In this document: piece after piece, positions 17,182 to 25,466 of the stretch
How the letters are laid out: the number at the start of each line of letters is the position of its first letter
Numbering within the stretch: position 1 is the stretch's first letter
From: Mesorhizobium sp. LMG 17147
Lineage (GTDB): Bacteria > Pseudomonadota > Alphaproteobacteria > Rhizobiales > Rhizobiaceae
Length of the DNA: 64,000 bases
Assembly (NCBI RefSeq): GCF_024297145.1
Contig: NZ_JANCTC010000009.1
Coordinates: forward strand, 1-64,000
Direction of reading: 5' to 3'
Program-made: the position numbers and the translations under genes
Notes under the pieces: model-generated
What the model was told of the DNA's origin: nothing
What the model saw: the letters and a program-made list of their open reading frames with translations, nothing else
The model's database searches: none

Positions 17182-17568
17182 TCACAGCTGAGCTTCAATG
17201 GCTGTCTTGTCTATAATTGACCACACCTGGCGAATTTTCCCTCTCTGAAACTCATAGAATACGTTCTCGGCAAACGAAATTCTCTTCCCGCTCACATCGA
17301 GCCCAAGGAACGTTCCCCTTGGCGTGCAGTCGAAGCTTAGCCGGCTCGCTACATAAGGCGGATCGGCAACCAATAGCTGAATGTCGAAGTAAAGGTCCGG
17401 AATTTGGTCGAAGTCTCTCACCAACATTTCGAGATAGCCGGACAATCCGAGCTTGCGACCGTTGTGGGTCACTTCATCATGGACAAACCGCCCCAGGTTT
17501 GGCCAATCCTGCTTGTTTAGACATGCAATATAGCCCCGATAACGATCTGAGAGGTCGGATTTAGTCAC
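17182..17568 (-). CDS. SnoaL-like (NTF2-fold) protein, GTG start
   Basis: A 128-residue protein of the SnoaL/ester-cyclase-like NTF2 fold, small alpha-beta barrels that act as cyclases, isomerases or ligand binders. Visible landmarks are YRGYIACLNKQDWPNLGRFV, VTHNGRKLGLSGYLEMLVRDF, IPDLYFDIQLLVAD and VASRLSFDCTPRGTFLG. The GTG at 17568 is preferred because AGAGG lies seven bases upstream; a longer GTG start at 17598 lacks one. Its base composition looks lower in G+C than its neighbours, hinting at recent transfer. It sits alone between a HerA-like gene (convergent) and a GGDEF gene. The specific reaction is unknown. Confidence 0.75.
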   Translation of the reverse strand: MTKSDLSDRYRGYIACLNKQDWPNLGRFVHDEVTHNGRKLGLSGYLEMLVRDFDQIPDLYFDIQLLVADPPYVASRLSFDCTPRGTFLGLDVSGKRISFAENVFYEFQRGKIRQVWSIIDKTAIEAQL

Positions 17569-17715
17569 GGCAACACCTCTATTTCCGGCAAGCCCCACAA
17601 AGGCAGCATCTCAGCTTGACTGGGTGACGTCGGTCTGCGTGCACCGGAAACGCAGAAAACGATACCAGACGGCCAGCATCACGAATTTCCACATCACGAA
17701 TTTGACGACGGAATT

Positions 17716-18510
17716 TCAGGCGCAGACGCGGTTGCGCCCTTGCCTCTTCGCCTCATAGAGCTGGCGATCGGCGCGGCGATAGAATTCCTCGGCGGTTTCC
17801 TTGCGATCCCAGACAGCAAGCCCGACGCTGGTGGTGATTTTCAGTCGGACATTACCTGTCAGCACCGACATGTTGGCGATCGCCTTGCGGATGCGCTCGG
17901 CGAATTTGGATAGCAGCTCGGCATCCATATTGGGCGTGACCACCGCGAACTCCTCGCCGCCGAGGCGCGCCACCACGTCGTGATAGCGTGTCATGTCCTT
18001 GAGACAGTTGGCGACCGCCCGCAACACCTCGTCGCCGACATCGTGGCCGTGGCTGTCGTTGACCTGCTTGAAATGGTCGAGGTCGAGGATCATCAGCCCG
18101 ACTGGTTTCTCGATGCGGCGGAACTCTTCGAGATATTCCTTTAGCGCATCGTCGAAGTAGCGCCGGTTCTGCATGCCGGTGAGGCTGTCGGTGAGCGCCG
18201 CGTGCTCCAGCGTCTCTGAACGCGCGCTGAGCGAAACGGTCATGGCACGCAGCTTGCCTTCTTCCGTCGCCTGCTTTCGGATCAGTGGGTAGATGAAGAA
18301 AATGCCGAAGAACAGCGCAGTCGCCAGCAGCACGCCGGTCGCAAACAGCAGCTTGTTGAGATAGATGATTTCATCGAGTTCCGAAGGCGTATTGCTAATG
18401 TCGGCGGCCAGGGTTTGCAGGAGCCCATAGGCGTAAAGCGTCACCAGGCCGGCGGCCAGGATCACAAAAATAAACACAAAAAAGGCTGATTCCGCCTTGT
18501 GGAAACGCAT
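17716..18510 (-). CDS. Membrane-bound GGDEF diguanylate cyclase
   Basis: A 264-residue protein with two N-terminal transmembrane helices (about residues 9-30 and 54-75) flanking a short periplasmic loop, then a C-terminal GGDEF domain. The active site is present in the variant form RLGGEEFAVV, and DLDHFKQVNDSHGHDVGDEVL and the C-terminal RADRQLYEAKRQGRNRV signature are intact, so it should make cyclic di-GMP. No obvious RxxD inhibitory site was seen four residues before GGEEF. The periplasmic loop is too small for a typical sensor domain, so the input signal is unknown. It begins 104 bp from the miaA stop on the same strand. Confidence 0.92.
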   Translation of the reverse strand: MRFHKAESAFFVFIFVILAAGLVTLYAYGLLQTLAADISNTPSELDEIIYLNKLLFATGVLLATALFFGIFFIYPLIRKQATEEGKLRAMTVSLSARSETLEHAALTDSLTGMQNRRYFDDALKEYLEEFRRIEKPVGLMILDLDHFKQVNDSHGHDVGDEVLRAVANCLKDMTRYHDVVARLGGEEFAVVTPNMDAELLSKFAERIRKAIANMSVLTGNVRLKITTSVGLAVWDRKETAEEFYRRADRQLYEAKRQGRNRVCA

Positions 18511-18614
18511 CTGCTCCCCGTTGGAAAGTTCCTATCGATCTTATGGCATGCGGGAACTTACGGACAGTTAACCTGGACAACTTCAACGCGAAATGGCCCC
18601 TCGGTGTCGACTTT

Positions 18615-19538
18615 TCAGGTTGCGCTCGAAGGAGGGGGTGAGGGCATCGAGTCGATCCCCTCACCCGAACGCAATCTCTGCCATTCCGGGCCCAATTGGT
18701 GCCTGAACCAGGTCGTCTGCCGTTTGGCATATTGCCGCGTCGCGATCTTCGCGCGCTCGATGGCCTCGGGAAAACTGATGGCGCCGGCCAGCGCGGCCTG
18801 GAGCTCGCGAACACCGATCGCCTTCATCGCCGGCAGGTCGGGATCGAGGCCGAGCGCCGAAAGCTGCTTCACCTCGTCCAGTGCCCCCTTGTCCAGCATG
18901 CGGTCGAAGCGGACATCGATCCGCTCCACCAGCGCCGCTCGCTCCGGCTCGATGACGAAAAAGCGCGCGCTGCTCCTGTCGATCAACGGCCGGCCACGCG
19001 CGGCCTGCCATTCCAGGATGGAACGGCCCGATGCGTCGAGCACCTCCAGCGCCCGCACGATGCGCTGACCATCCGTCGGCTTCAGCATCATGCCGGCCGC
19101 AGAATCCTCGCGCAACAGGATGCGGTGCAATCTCACTGCGCCCTGTTCCTGGAGTTCGTAGCGCCAGCGATCGCGGATCGACTTCGGAATGTCGGGCATC
19201 TCCGACATACCTTCCGTGAGCGCCCGGAAATAAAGCCCGGTACCGCCGACGAAAATCACTGGCCGCTCCGAGAGCATGCCGTCGTCGATCAGCTTCGTGA
19301 CATCACGCAACCAGGCGCCGGTGGAATAGGCAGTGGACGGATCGACGTGTCCATAAAGAAAGTGACGGACGCGGGCGAGTTCGGCAGGACCAGGCCGCGC
19401 CGTCAGCACGTCGAGCACCGAATAGCCTTGCATGGAATCGGTGTTGACGATGACACCGCCATTGCGCTCGGCGAGGTCGAGTGCGAGCGCCGACTTGCCG
19501 CTGGCGGTCGGCCCGGCTATCAGGATCGCGTTCTTCAC
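18615..19538 (-). CDS. miaA: tRNA dimethylallyltransferase MiaA, GTG start
   Basis: Adds a dimethylallyl group to N6 of adenosine-37 in tRNAs reading codons that start with U, improving decoding. The 307-residue product has the P-loop GPTASGKS at residues 9-16, NTDSMQGYSVLDVLTARP, the substrate motif FVGGTGLYFRALTEG and ATRQYAKRQTTWFR near the C-terminus. GTG 19538 is chosen: GAAGG lies five bases upstream and the frame begins directly with the family's VKNAILIAGP. The frame stays open far upstream, but that part is antisense to serB. It is divergent from serB, with only 34 bp between the starts, so promoters must overlap coding DNA. Confidence 0.95.
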   Translation of the reverse strand: MKNAILIAGPTASGKSALALDLAERNGGVIVNTDSMQGYSVLDVLTARPGPAELARVRHFLYGHVDPSTAYSTGAWLRDVTKLIDDGMLSERPVIFVGGTGLYFRALTEGMSEMPDIPKSIRDRWRYELQEQGAVRLHRILLREDSAAGMMLKPTDGQRIVRALEVLDASGRSILEWQAARGRPLIDRSSARFFVIEPERAALVERIDVRFDRMLDKGALDEVKQLSALGLDPDLPAMKAIGVRELQAALAGAISFPEAIERAKIATRQYAKRQTTWFRHQLGPEWQRLRSGEGIDSMPSPPPSSAT

Positions 19539-19572
19539 GCGGCCTTCGCCCGCCTGTCCGCTGGAATTTTCA

Positions 19573-20460
19573 ATGCCGCTGATCGCCACGCTTCTATCCC
19601 ATCCCGCCGACCGCGCATTGACGCCGACGCTAGCGAATATGGCCTCGCGGTCGGTCGGCGCAAGCGCTGTTCGCTGGCTGGCCGAAGACATCGCCTGCGA
19701 GCTCGACTTGCCGGAGACCGCCGACGCTTCCGAAATAACGGCGCGCCTGCATGCCGCGCTTGCTTCCGAACCGATCGACGTGGCCGTCCAGCCGGCTGAG
19801 AACAGGCGCAAGAAGATCCTGATCGCCGACATGGATTCGACGATGATCGACCAGGAATGCATCGACGAGCTTGCCGACGAGATCGGCGTCAAGGATCGTG
19901 TCGCCGCCATCACCGCGCGATCGATGAACGGCGAGATCGCATTCGAGCCGGCCTTGCGCGAGCGCGTGGCGCTGCTCAAGGGTCTCGATGCCGCAATCAT
20001 CGACCGCATCATCGACAATCGCCTGACGCTTGCCTCCGGCGGCCGCACGCTCGTCCAGACGATGGCGGCCAGCGGCGCCTGGACGGCGCTGATCTCCGGT
20101 GGTTTCGACATCTTCACCACCCGCATCGCAGCATTGCTCGGCTTTCACGAAAATCGCGCCAACCGTCTGATCGAGCAGGGTCGCCGCTTCACCGGCTTGG
20201 TCGCCGAACCGATCCTCGGCCGCGCCGCCAAGGCCGAGGCGCTTATCGAGATTTCCGCCCGCCTCGGCCTGACACCTGCCGATGCCATTGCCGTCGGCGA
20301 TGGCGCCAACGATCTCGACATGATCCGTCTAGCCGGTATCGGCGTCGCCTTGCATGCCAAGCCGGCCGTGGCAGCCGAGGCAAAGATCCGCATCGACCAC
20401 GGCGACCTCACCGCCTTGCTTTATCTGCAGGGTTATCGCCGGGCGGAATTTGTCGAATGA
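19573..20460 (+). CDS. serB: Phosphoserine phosphatase SerB
   Basis: Hydrolyses O-phosphoserine to serine, the last step of serine synthesis. The 296-residue HAD-superfamily enzyme has the nucleophile motif DMDSTMI at residues 86-92, motif II ISGGFDIF, and motif III/IV GDGANDLDMI with an upstream conserved lysine in LGRAAKAEAL. An N-terminal region of about 80 residues corresponds to the ACT-like domain common in alphaproteobacterial SerB. ATG 19573 matches the family's start (MPLIATLLSHP). The gene is divergent from miaA across 34 bp and overlaps the downstream acetyltransferase by four bases (ATGA), suggesting an operon. Confidence 0.95.
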   Translation: MPLIATLLSHPADRALTPTLANMASRSVGASAVRWLAEDIACELDLPETADASEITARLHAALASEPIDVAVQPAENRRKKILIADMDSTMIDQECIDELADEIGVKDRVAAITARSMNGEIAFEPALRERVALLKGLDAAIIDRIIDNRLTLASGGRTLVQTMAASGAWTALISGGFDIFTTRIAALLGFHENRANRLIEQGRRFTGLVAEPILGRAAKAEALIEISARLGLTPADAIAVGDGANDLDMIRLAGIGVALHAKPAVAAEAKIRIDHGDLTALLYLQGYRRAEFVE

Positions 20461-21029
20461 CGCCGATCCGCACCGAGCGCCTGATCCTGCGCAACTGGGA
20501 AGATCGTGACCGCGAGCTCTTCCATCGCATCAATTCCGACGAGTTGGTCATGGAATTCTTTCCGTTTCGCCGCGACCGCGCCCAGGCTGACGCCAAGATG
20601 GAGGAGTTGCGCGCGGCTATCGATCGCGACGGCTTCGGCTTCGCGGCCGCTGAGATCGCAGCCACAGGTGAATGCATCGGCTTCGTCGGCATAACCCGAA
20701 CCGATCATTTGCCCTTCCTGCCGCCCGGCACGATCGAGATCGGCTGGCGGCTGGCACCCGAATTCTGGGGCCGCTTCTATGTCACCGAAGCAGCCGAAGC
20801 CTGGCTCACCTATGGCTTTGAAAGACTTGGCCTCGACGAAATCGTGTCCTTCGCAGTCAAGGATAACAGCCGGTCCACTGCCGTCATGGAGCGCCTGGGC
20901 ATGATCCCCGACCCCGCCTCCGACTTCGACCATCCAGGTGTTCCGGACAACCACACCGCACTCAGGCGACATGTCTTCTACAGGCTGTCACGCACAGACT
21001 GGCAGGCAAGAAAAAGAGCGGCCCGCTAG
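20457..21029 (+). CDS. GNAT acetyltransferase, RimJ/RimL type
   Basis: A 190-residue N-acetyltransferase of the Acetyltransf_3 group (RimJ/RimL-like), which modify N-termini of ribosomal proteins or small molecules. It begins TPIRTERLILRNWEDRDREL, continues through FVGITRTDHLPFLPPGTIEIGWRL and the cofactor loop PEFWGRFYVTEAAEAWLTYGF, and ends with KDNSRSTAVMERLGM. The ATG overlaps the serB stop by four bases. A hairpin followed by T-residues overlaps the stop codon and probably ends the operon. The acceptor is not deducible. Its partnership with serB is only by overlap; nothing shows a common pathway. Confidence 0.85.
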   Translation: MTPIRTERLILRNWEDRDRELFHRINSDELVMEFFPFRRDRAQADAKMEELRAAIDRDGFGFAAAEIAATGECIGFVGITRTDHLPFLPPGTIEIGWRLAPEFWGRFYVTEAAEAWLTYGFERLGLDEIVSFAVKDNSRSTAVMERLGMIPDPASDFDHPGVPDNHTALRRHVFYRLSRTDWQARKRAAR

Positions 21030-21039
21030 CCGCCCTTTT
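21013..21039. terminator. Terminator between the GNAT gene and degP
   Basis: GCGGC (21018-21022) and GCCGC (21029-21033) pair around CCGCTA, flanked by A-rich and CCTTTT stretches on either side. It overlaps the stop codon of the acetyltransferase gene. The symmetric A/T flanks suggest it can act for both converging genes. Confidence 0.6.
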
Positions 21040-21075
21040 CCTTTCAACATCAGAATGTTGCAGGCTCTTCCGGAC

Positions 21076-22593
21076 TCAATCCATCCGGATTGTCACAAAC
21101 CTCAGCTCGCCGGTCTTCGACGCCAGCATCAAAAGCGCGTTCTTGCGCCCCTGCTCCTTCAGCGCACCGATCCGGTCCATGACGTCCTTGGGCGTTGCGA
21201 CCGATTCCTGCGCGATCTCGGTGATCACCTCGCCCGGCTGGATGCCGCGTTCGGCCGCCGCCGAATCCTTGGAGACGTCGGTCACGACGACGCCGGAGAC
21301 GTCGGCGGCGATGCCGAACTTCGTGCGCGTCTCGTCATTGAGCTCGCCGATCGTCATACCGAGCACGGAAGCCGTCGAAACCGCAGGCGCCTTGTCGGCG
21401 TCGTCCTGGTCGGTGTTGCCGTTTTCACCGCCGCTGGCAAGCTTCTCGCCATCCTCGAGCCGGCCGAGCGTCACCTTGACGGTCTGCTCGACACCCTTGC
21501 GCACGATGATCACGTCGACGGCCTTGCCGACCGGGCTCTCCGCCACGACGCGAGGCAGGTCGCGCATTTCATGGATGTCCTTGCCGTCGAACTTGATGAT
21601 GACGTCGCCGGCCTGGATGGTGCCGTTGTCGACCGGCCCGCCCTTGATGACGCCGGCGACCAGCGCGCCCTTGGCGGTCGCCATGCCCAGGCTCTCGGCA
21701 ATGTCGTCGGTCACCGGCTGGATGCGCACGCCAAGCCAGCCGCGCCGCGTCTCGCCGAACTGGCGAAGCTGGTCGACGACGCCCGAGGCAAGCTGTGACG
21801 GGATCGAGAAGCCGATGCCGATCGAGCCGCCCGACGGCGAGATGATTGCCGTGTTGATGCCGATGACCTCGCCGCTGCTGTTGAACAGCGGTCCACCTGA
21901 ATTGCCGCGGTTGATCGCGGCATCGGTCTGGATGAAGTCGTCATACGGGCCCGAATTGATGTCGCGATTGCGCGCCGAGACGATGCCGACCGTCACCGTG
22001 CCGCCGAGACCGAACGGATTGCCGATCGCCATTACCCAGTCGCCGACACGCATCTTGTTGGAATCGCCAAACTTCACAGCCGTCAGCTTGTGCCCTTTCG
22101 GATCGACCTTCAGCACCGCGACGTCGGTCTTGGTGTCGGTGCCGACCAGCGTCGCCTTGAGCGTCACCCCATCGGAGAAATTCACCTCGATGTCGTCGGC
22201 ATCGGCAATGACGTGGTTGTTGGTGACCACGATGCCCTGCTCGGCGTCGACCACGAAGCCGGAGCCCAGCGACTGCACCTTTTGCCCGCCGCCGCCCTTG
22301 TCGCCGCCACGGTTCTTGAAGAAATCGTCGAAGAAGTCCTGGAAGGGCGAGCCTTCCGGCAGCTGCGGCATCGGCACTGCGCCCGGCCCCTCCGTGCCTT
22401 TAACAGTCTGCGACGTCGAGATGTTGACCACAGCGCCAAGCAGGCCGGCGGCGAGATCGGCAACCGAGGGCGGCCCGTCGGCTGCCATCGTCGGCGCCAC
22501 AAATGACGGAACGGCAACGGCGCCGACCAGAAGCGCAGCGGCCCCGGCGATGAACGTCCGCCTCGCTGCACGCAGAAGGGTGGTGGATGTCAT
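21076..22593 (-). CDS. degP: Periplasmic serine protease/chaperone DegP (HtrA, Do family)
   Basis: Degrades or refolds misfolded envelope proteins. The 505-residue precursor has a signal peptide (about residues 1-38, ending PTMAADG). The trypsin-like domain carries catalytic His127 in NNHVI, Asp157 in TDVAVL and Ser232 in GNSGGPL, and two PDZ domains follow (GWLGVRIQPV onward, and the second starting about residue 400). The Gly-Lys-rich loop FFKNRGGDKGGGGQKV matches LA-loop variation in rhizobial DegP. It lies 143 bp downstream of hflC on the same strand. Shared envelope quality-control function suggests coordinated expression. Identification is strong. Confidence 0.96.
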   Translation of the reverse strand: MTSTTLLRAARRTFIAGAAALLVGAVAVPSFVAPTMAADGPPSVADLAAGLLGAVVNISTSQTVKGTEGPGAVPMPQLPEGSPFQDFFDDFFKNRGGDKGGGGQKVQSLGSGFVVDAEQGIVVTNNHVIADADDIEVNFSDGVTLKATLVGTDTKTDVAVLKVDPKGHKLTAVKFGDSNKMRVGDWVMAIGNPFGLGGTVTVGIVSARNRDINSGPYDDFIQTDAAINRGNSGGPLFNSSGEVIGINTAIISPSGGSIGIGFSIPSQLASGVVDQLRQFGETRRGWLGVRIQPVTDDIAESLGMATAKGALVAGVIKGGPVDNGTIQAGDVIIKFDGKDIHEMRDLPRVVAESPVGKAVDVIIVRKGVEQTVKVTLGRLEDGEKLASGGENGNTDQDDADKAPAVSTASVLGMTIGELNDETRTKFGIAADVSGVVVTDVSKDSAAAERGIQPGEVITEIAQESVATPKDVMDRIGALKEQGRKNALLMLASKTGELRFVTIRMD

Positions 22594-22735
22594 CGAAAGG
22601 CCTCCGGGTGTTCTGAAAAAACCGCTTCGGCAAAATGCCGGTCCGCGTCATGTTGGCAAGAAATAAGGCACGTTTGCGGCTATGGCTACGGCCAGAGGAT
22701 AAATCCTCCGTTACGCCGGCGCCCCTGCACCGGCC

Positions 22736-23692
22736 CTACTGGCCGGTGCTTGGCTGTGCCGCCGGTGCGGCGGGAGCGGCAGGCGGTGGTGCCGCCGGTG
22801 CCGCAGGCGTTTCCTTGCTGTTCGGGTCGCGGAAAAAGCGGAAGAACTCGGAATTCGGCGACAGCACCATCGTCGTTCCGGTACTGTTCAGCGCCGTGCC
22901 ATAGGCATTCATCGACCGATAGAAATCGAAGAAGGCCGGATCGCGCTGATAGGCACCGGCAAACGTGGCGCTGCGCTGGGCTTCACCTTCACCACGCAGG
23001 ATTTCAGACTCTTTTTGCGCTTCGGCGACGATTTCCACCACTTCGCGGTCGGCGCGAGCCCTGATCCGCTGCGCTGCTTCGTTGCCGCGCGCTCTCAGCC
23101 GCTCGGCTTCGGCGAGACGTTCGGCCTTCATGCGGTCGAAGGTCTGCTGTGAGACTTCGGCCGTGAGATCGGTGCGGCGGATGCGGACATCCTCGATCTG
23201 CAGGCCAAGCGAGGTGGCATCCGGCCTCAGCTGATCGCGCACCTCGCGCATCATCACGGCGCGCTCTTCCGAGAGCGCCGCCTCGAAGTCTCGCAGGCCA
23301 TAGACGCGGCGCAAAGCGGCGTCGAGACGCGTCCTCAGCCGGGCCTCGGCCAGTTCTATCTGGCCAGAGACCGCGGCGCGGAACACACGCGGGTCCGAGA
23401 TACGATAGGCGATAAAGGCATCGACCTCATAGAACTTGCCGCCCGAAACCTGGACACGGATGTTGTCGAGGTCGAAGCGCAGCACCCTGTTTTCGATCAG
23501 CTGCACGGTGTCGGCATCGAAGAAGGAGAATGGCGCCTTGAAATAGATGCCCGGCTGGTTCTTGACGTCGACGATTTCGCCGAACCTGAGCACCAGCGCC
23601 TGCTGGCGCGCATTGACGACGAAGACCGACGAATAGAGCAGGAACAGGATGACCGCGGCGATGACCGCAATGACGGGAAGACGGTTGGCCAT
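22736..23692 (-). CDS. hflC: HflC, FtsH-protease modulator
   Basis: SPFH/stomatin-family protein that forms, with HflK, a large ring complex holding the FtsH membrane protease and limiting its access to substrates. The 318-residue protein has one N-terminal transmembrane helix (residues about 6-24) and the SPFH core RQQALVLRFGEIVDVKNQPG. A long Ala-Glu-Arg coiled coil (AERLAEAERLRARGNEAAQR) follows, then a Pro-Ala-rich C-terminus. ATG 23692 shares its A with the HflK stop (TGATG), so the two are coupled; a GTG three bases earlier is possible. Gene order hflK-hflC-degP is typical of rhizobia. Confidence 0.95.
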   Translation of the reverse strand: MANRLPVIAVIAAVILFLLYSSVFVVNARQQALVLRFGEIVDVKNQPGIYFKAPFSFFDADTVQLIENRVLRFDLDNIRVQVSGGKFYEVDAFIAYRISDPRVFRAAVSGQIELAEARLRTRLDAALRRVYGLRDFEAALSEERAVMMREVRDQLRPDATSLGLQIEDVRIRRTDLTAEVSQQTFDRMKAERLAEAERLRARGNEAAQRIRARADREVVEIVAEAQKESEILRGEGEAQRSATFAGAYQRDPAFFDFYRSMNAYGTALNSTGTTMVLSPNSEFFRFFRDPNSKETPAAPAAPPPAAPAAPAAQPSTGQ

Positions 23693-24786
23693 CACTGGTT
23701 TCCTCCGGTGGCCGGTGCCGGCGCCTTCTGCTGCAATGCCGGCAGCGGCAGGTAGGGAACCACCCCTTGCCCATTGCCCTGTTCGACGATGACCTTGCTC
23801 GAATCCTTCAGCACCCTCTCCATCGTCTCCAGGTAGAGCCGCTTGCGCGTCACTTCCGGCGCCTTTGCATATTCGTCATAGACCGAGATGAAGCGCTGCG
23901 CCTCGCCTTCGGCCTCCTGCACGACCCGGTTCTTGTAGGCGGCCGCGTCTTCGCGGATCTGTGCGGCCGCACCGCGCGCCTGGCCGAGCTTCTGATTGGA
24001 ATACTGATTGGCCTGCTCGACGAACTTGTCCTCGTCCTGTTCAGCCCGCTGCACCTCGTCGAACGCGTCTGCCACCTCGCGCGGCGGCGCGGCGTCCTCG
24101 ATCGAAATTGCGTTGACGTTGAGGCCGGCCTTGTAGCCGTCCAGCGTCGTCTGGATGATCTCACGGACCGACGCCGCAATGCCTTGCCGGTCGTCGCGGA
24201 AAATGTCCTGCGCCGGGCGCCGGCCGACCGCTTCGCGCATCGCGCTTTCGGCGACTTGCTGCAGCATGCCGTCCGGGTCGGACACGTCGAACAGATAGGC
24301 CTTAGGGTCGGAGACCTGATAGGCCACAGAGAACTGCACATTGACGATGTTCTGGTCGCCGGAAAGCATCAGGCCATTGCCGCTGGAACTGCCGCCGCCG
24401 ATGCTGACAAGCTGCTCGGCGATGTTGGCGGTCTCGACCGTTTCGATGGGCCACCAATGGAAATGCAGGCCAGGCTGCGAGAGCTCCGCCTTCGGCTTGC
24501 CAAACCTGAGCTCGACCGCAACTTCGTCGGGCTGCACGGTGTAGACCGCCTTGAATGCCCATAGCACCACCAGCGCCGCGGCAATCAGCCCGAACACGGC
24601 CGGGCTCGCGCCACCGCCGCCCGGCAGCGCGCGCCGCAACCTGTCCTGCCCGCGCCGGATGATGTCCTCGAGATCGGGAGGCGAGCCTTGTGGGCCGCTG
24701 GGTCCCTTGGGTCCCTGACCCCAAGGCCCCTGATTGTTGCCGCCGCCCCACGGGCCGCCGCCGCCGCTCTTGTCGTTCCAGGGCAT
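23692..24786 (-). CDS. hflK: HflK, FtsH-protease modulator
   Basis: Partner of HflC in the FtsH-HflKC membrane complex. The 364-residue protein has the typical Gly-Pro-rich cytoplasmic N-terminus (GGGGPWGGGNNQGPWGQGP) and one transmembrane helix at about residues 61-80. The SPFH domain (YTVQPDEVAVELRFGKPKAE) is followed by a coiled coil with IREDAAAYKNRVVQEAEGEAQ. ATG 24786 is the first in-frame start after a 160-bp spacer. The 5' untranslated region holds a perfect hairpin at 24816-24833. It lies downstream of folA on the same strand and starts the hflKC block. Confidence 0.95.
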   Translation of the reverse strand: MPWNDKSGGGGPWGGGNNQGPWGQGPKGPSGPQGSPPDLEDIIRRGQDRLRRALPGGGGASPAVFGLIAAALVVLWAFKAVYTVQPDEVAVELRFGKPKAELSQPGLHFHWWPIETVETANIAEQLVSIGGGSSSGNGLMLSGDQNIVNVQFSVAYQVSDPKAYLFDVSDPDGMLQQVAESAMREAVGRRPAQDIFRDDRQGIAASVREIIQTTLDGYKAGLNVNAISIEDAAPPREVADAFDEVQRAEQDEDKFVEQANQYSNQKLGQARGAAAQIREDAAAYKNRVVQEAEGEAQRFISVYDEYAKAPEVTRKRLYLETMERVLKDSSKVIVEQGNGQGVVPYLPLPALQQKAPAPATGGNQ

Positions 24787-24815
24787 GAATGTCCTTTCGC
24801 TTGGAATTCCCTCAA

Positions 24816-24833
24816 GCGCCGGCTCACCGGCGC
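24816..24833 (-). promoter_or_regulatory. Hairpin in the hflK 5' untranslated region
   Basis: GCGCCGG-CTCA-CCGGCGC is a perfect seven-pair inverted repeat about 30 bases before the hflK start codon, without a T-tract. It could be an RNA stem affecting stability or translation, or part of the promoter region; I see no known class. Confidence 0.4.
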
Positions 24834-24947
24834 AAAATCCAATATTATTCTTCTATAGGGATGCAACGGCACGCTTTCAACGCGATCGGCTGCCGCCACT
24901 GTCCGCCTTTTGGGTCCATTTAGACCTGTCGCGACCCCTTGTCGTCT

Positions 24948-25466
24948 TCAATGCACGTCGCGGCGCCGCTCGTAAACCGAATAGCGTGTCGCATGGCTGT
25001 CCTTTTCGCCAGCCGCCACGTCTTGCGAGCGGACGATCCGCCACAGCGCCGGATCGATCGGCGGGAAATGGGCATCGCCTTCGACCGCGGCTAGAACATG
25101 GGTCACGTGCAGCCGATCAGCCAACGGCAGCGCCTGAGCGTAGATCTCCCCGCCGCCGATGACGCAGATCTCGTCGGCGCTGGCCATGCAGCGCCCGCGC
25201 ACCGTCGCCAGCGCGATCGCGTCCTCGATCGAATGCGCGACTTCGACGCCCTCGGCGCGCCATGCCCTGTCTCGTGTCACCACGATGTTGAGCCTGCCCG
25301 GCAATGGCCGGCCGATGCCTTCATAGGTCTTGCGACCCATGATGATGGGCTTGCCCATCGTATCGGCCTTGAACCGCTTGAGATCGGTGGAAAGCCGCCA
25401 CGGCAACCCACCCTCGCGCCCGATCACGCCGTTCTCGGCGATGGCGACATAAATCGCGAGATCCAT
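24948..25466 (-). CDS. folA: Dihydrofolate reductase
   Basis: NADPH-dependent reduction of dihydrofolate to tetrahydrofolate, needed after thymidylate synthesis by ThyA. The 172-residue enzyme has IAENGVIGREGGLPWRLSTDL at the N-terminus with the active-site acidic residue, the cofactor motif IIMGRKTYEGIGRPLPGR and the IGGGEIYAQALPLADRLHVT segment. The ATG at 25466 overlaps the DUF4424 stop (TGATG), so the pair is translationally coupled. thyA lies about 5 kb upstream on the same strand but is separated by the DUF4424, cobF and mod genes. The open frame upstream of 25466 is under the DUF4424 gene and not coding. Confidence 0.95.
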   Translation of the reverse strand: MDLAIYVAIAENGVIGREGGLPWRLSTDLKRFKADTMGKPIIMGRKTYEGIGRPLPGRLNIVVTRDRAWRAEGVEVAHSIEDAIALATVRGRCMASADEICVIGGGEIYAQALPLADRLHVTHVLAAVEGDAHFPPIDPALWRIVRSQDVAAGEKDSHATRYSVYERRRDVH

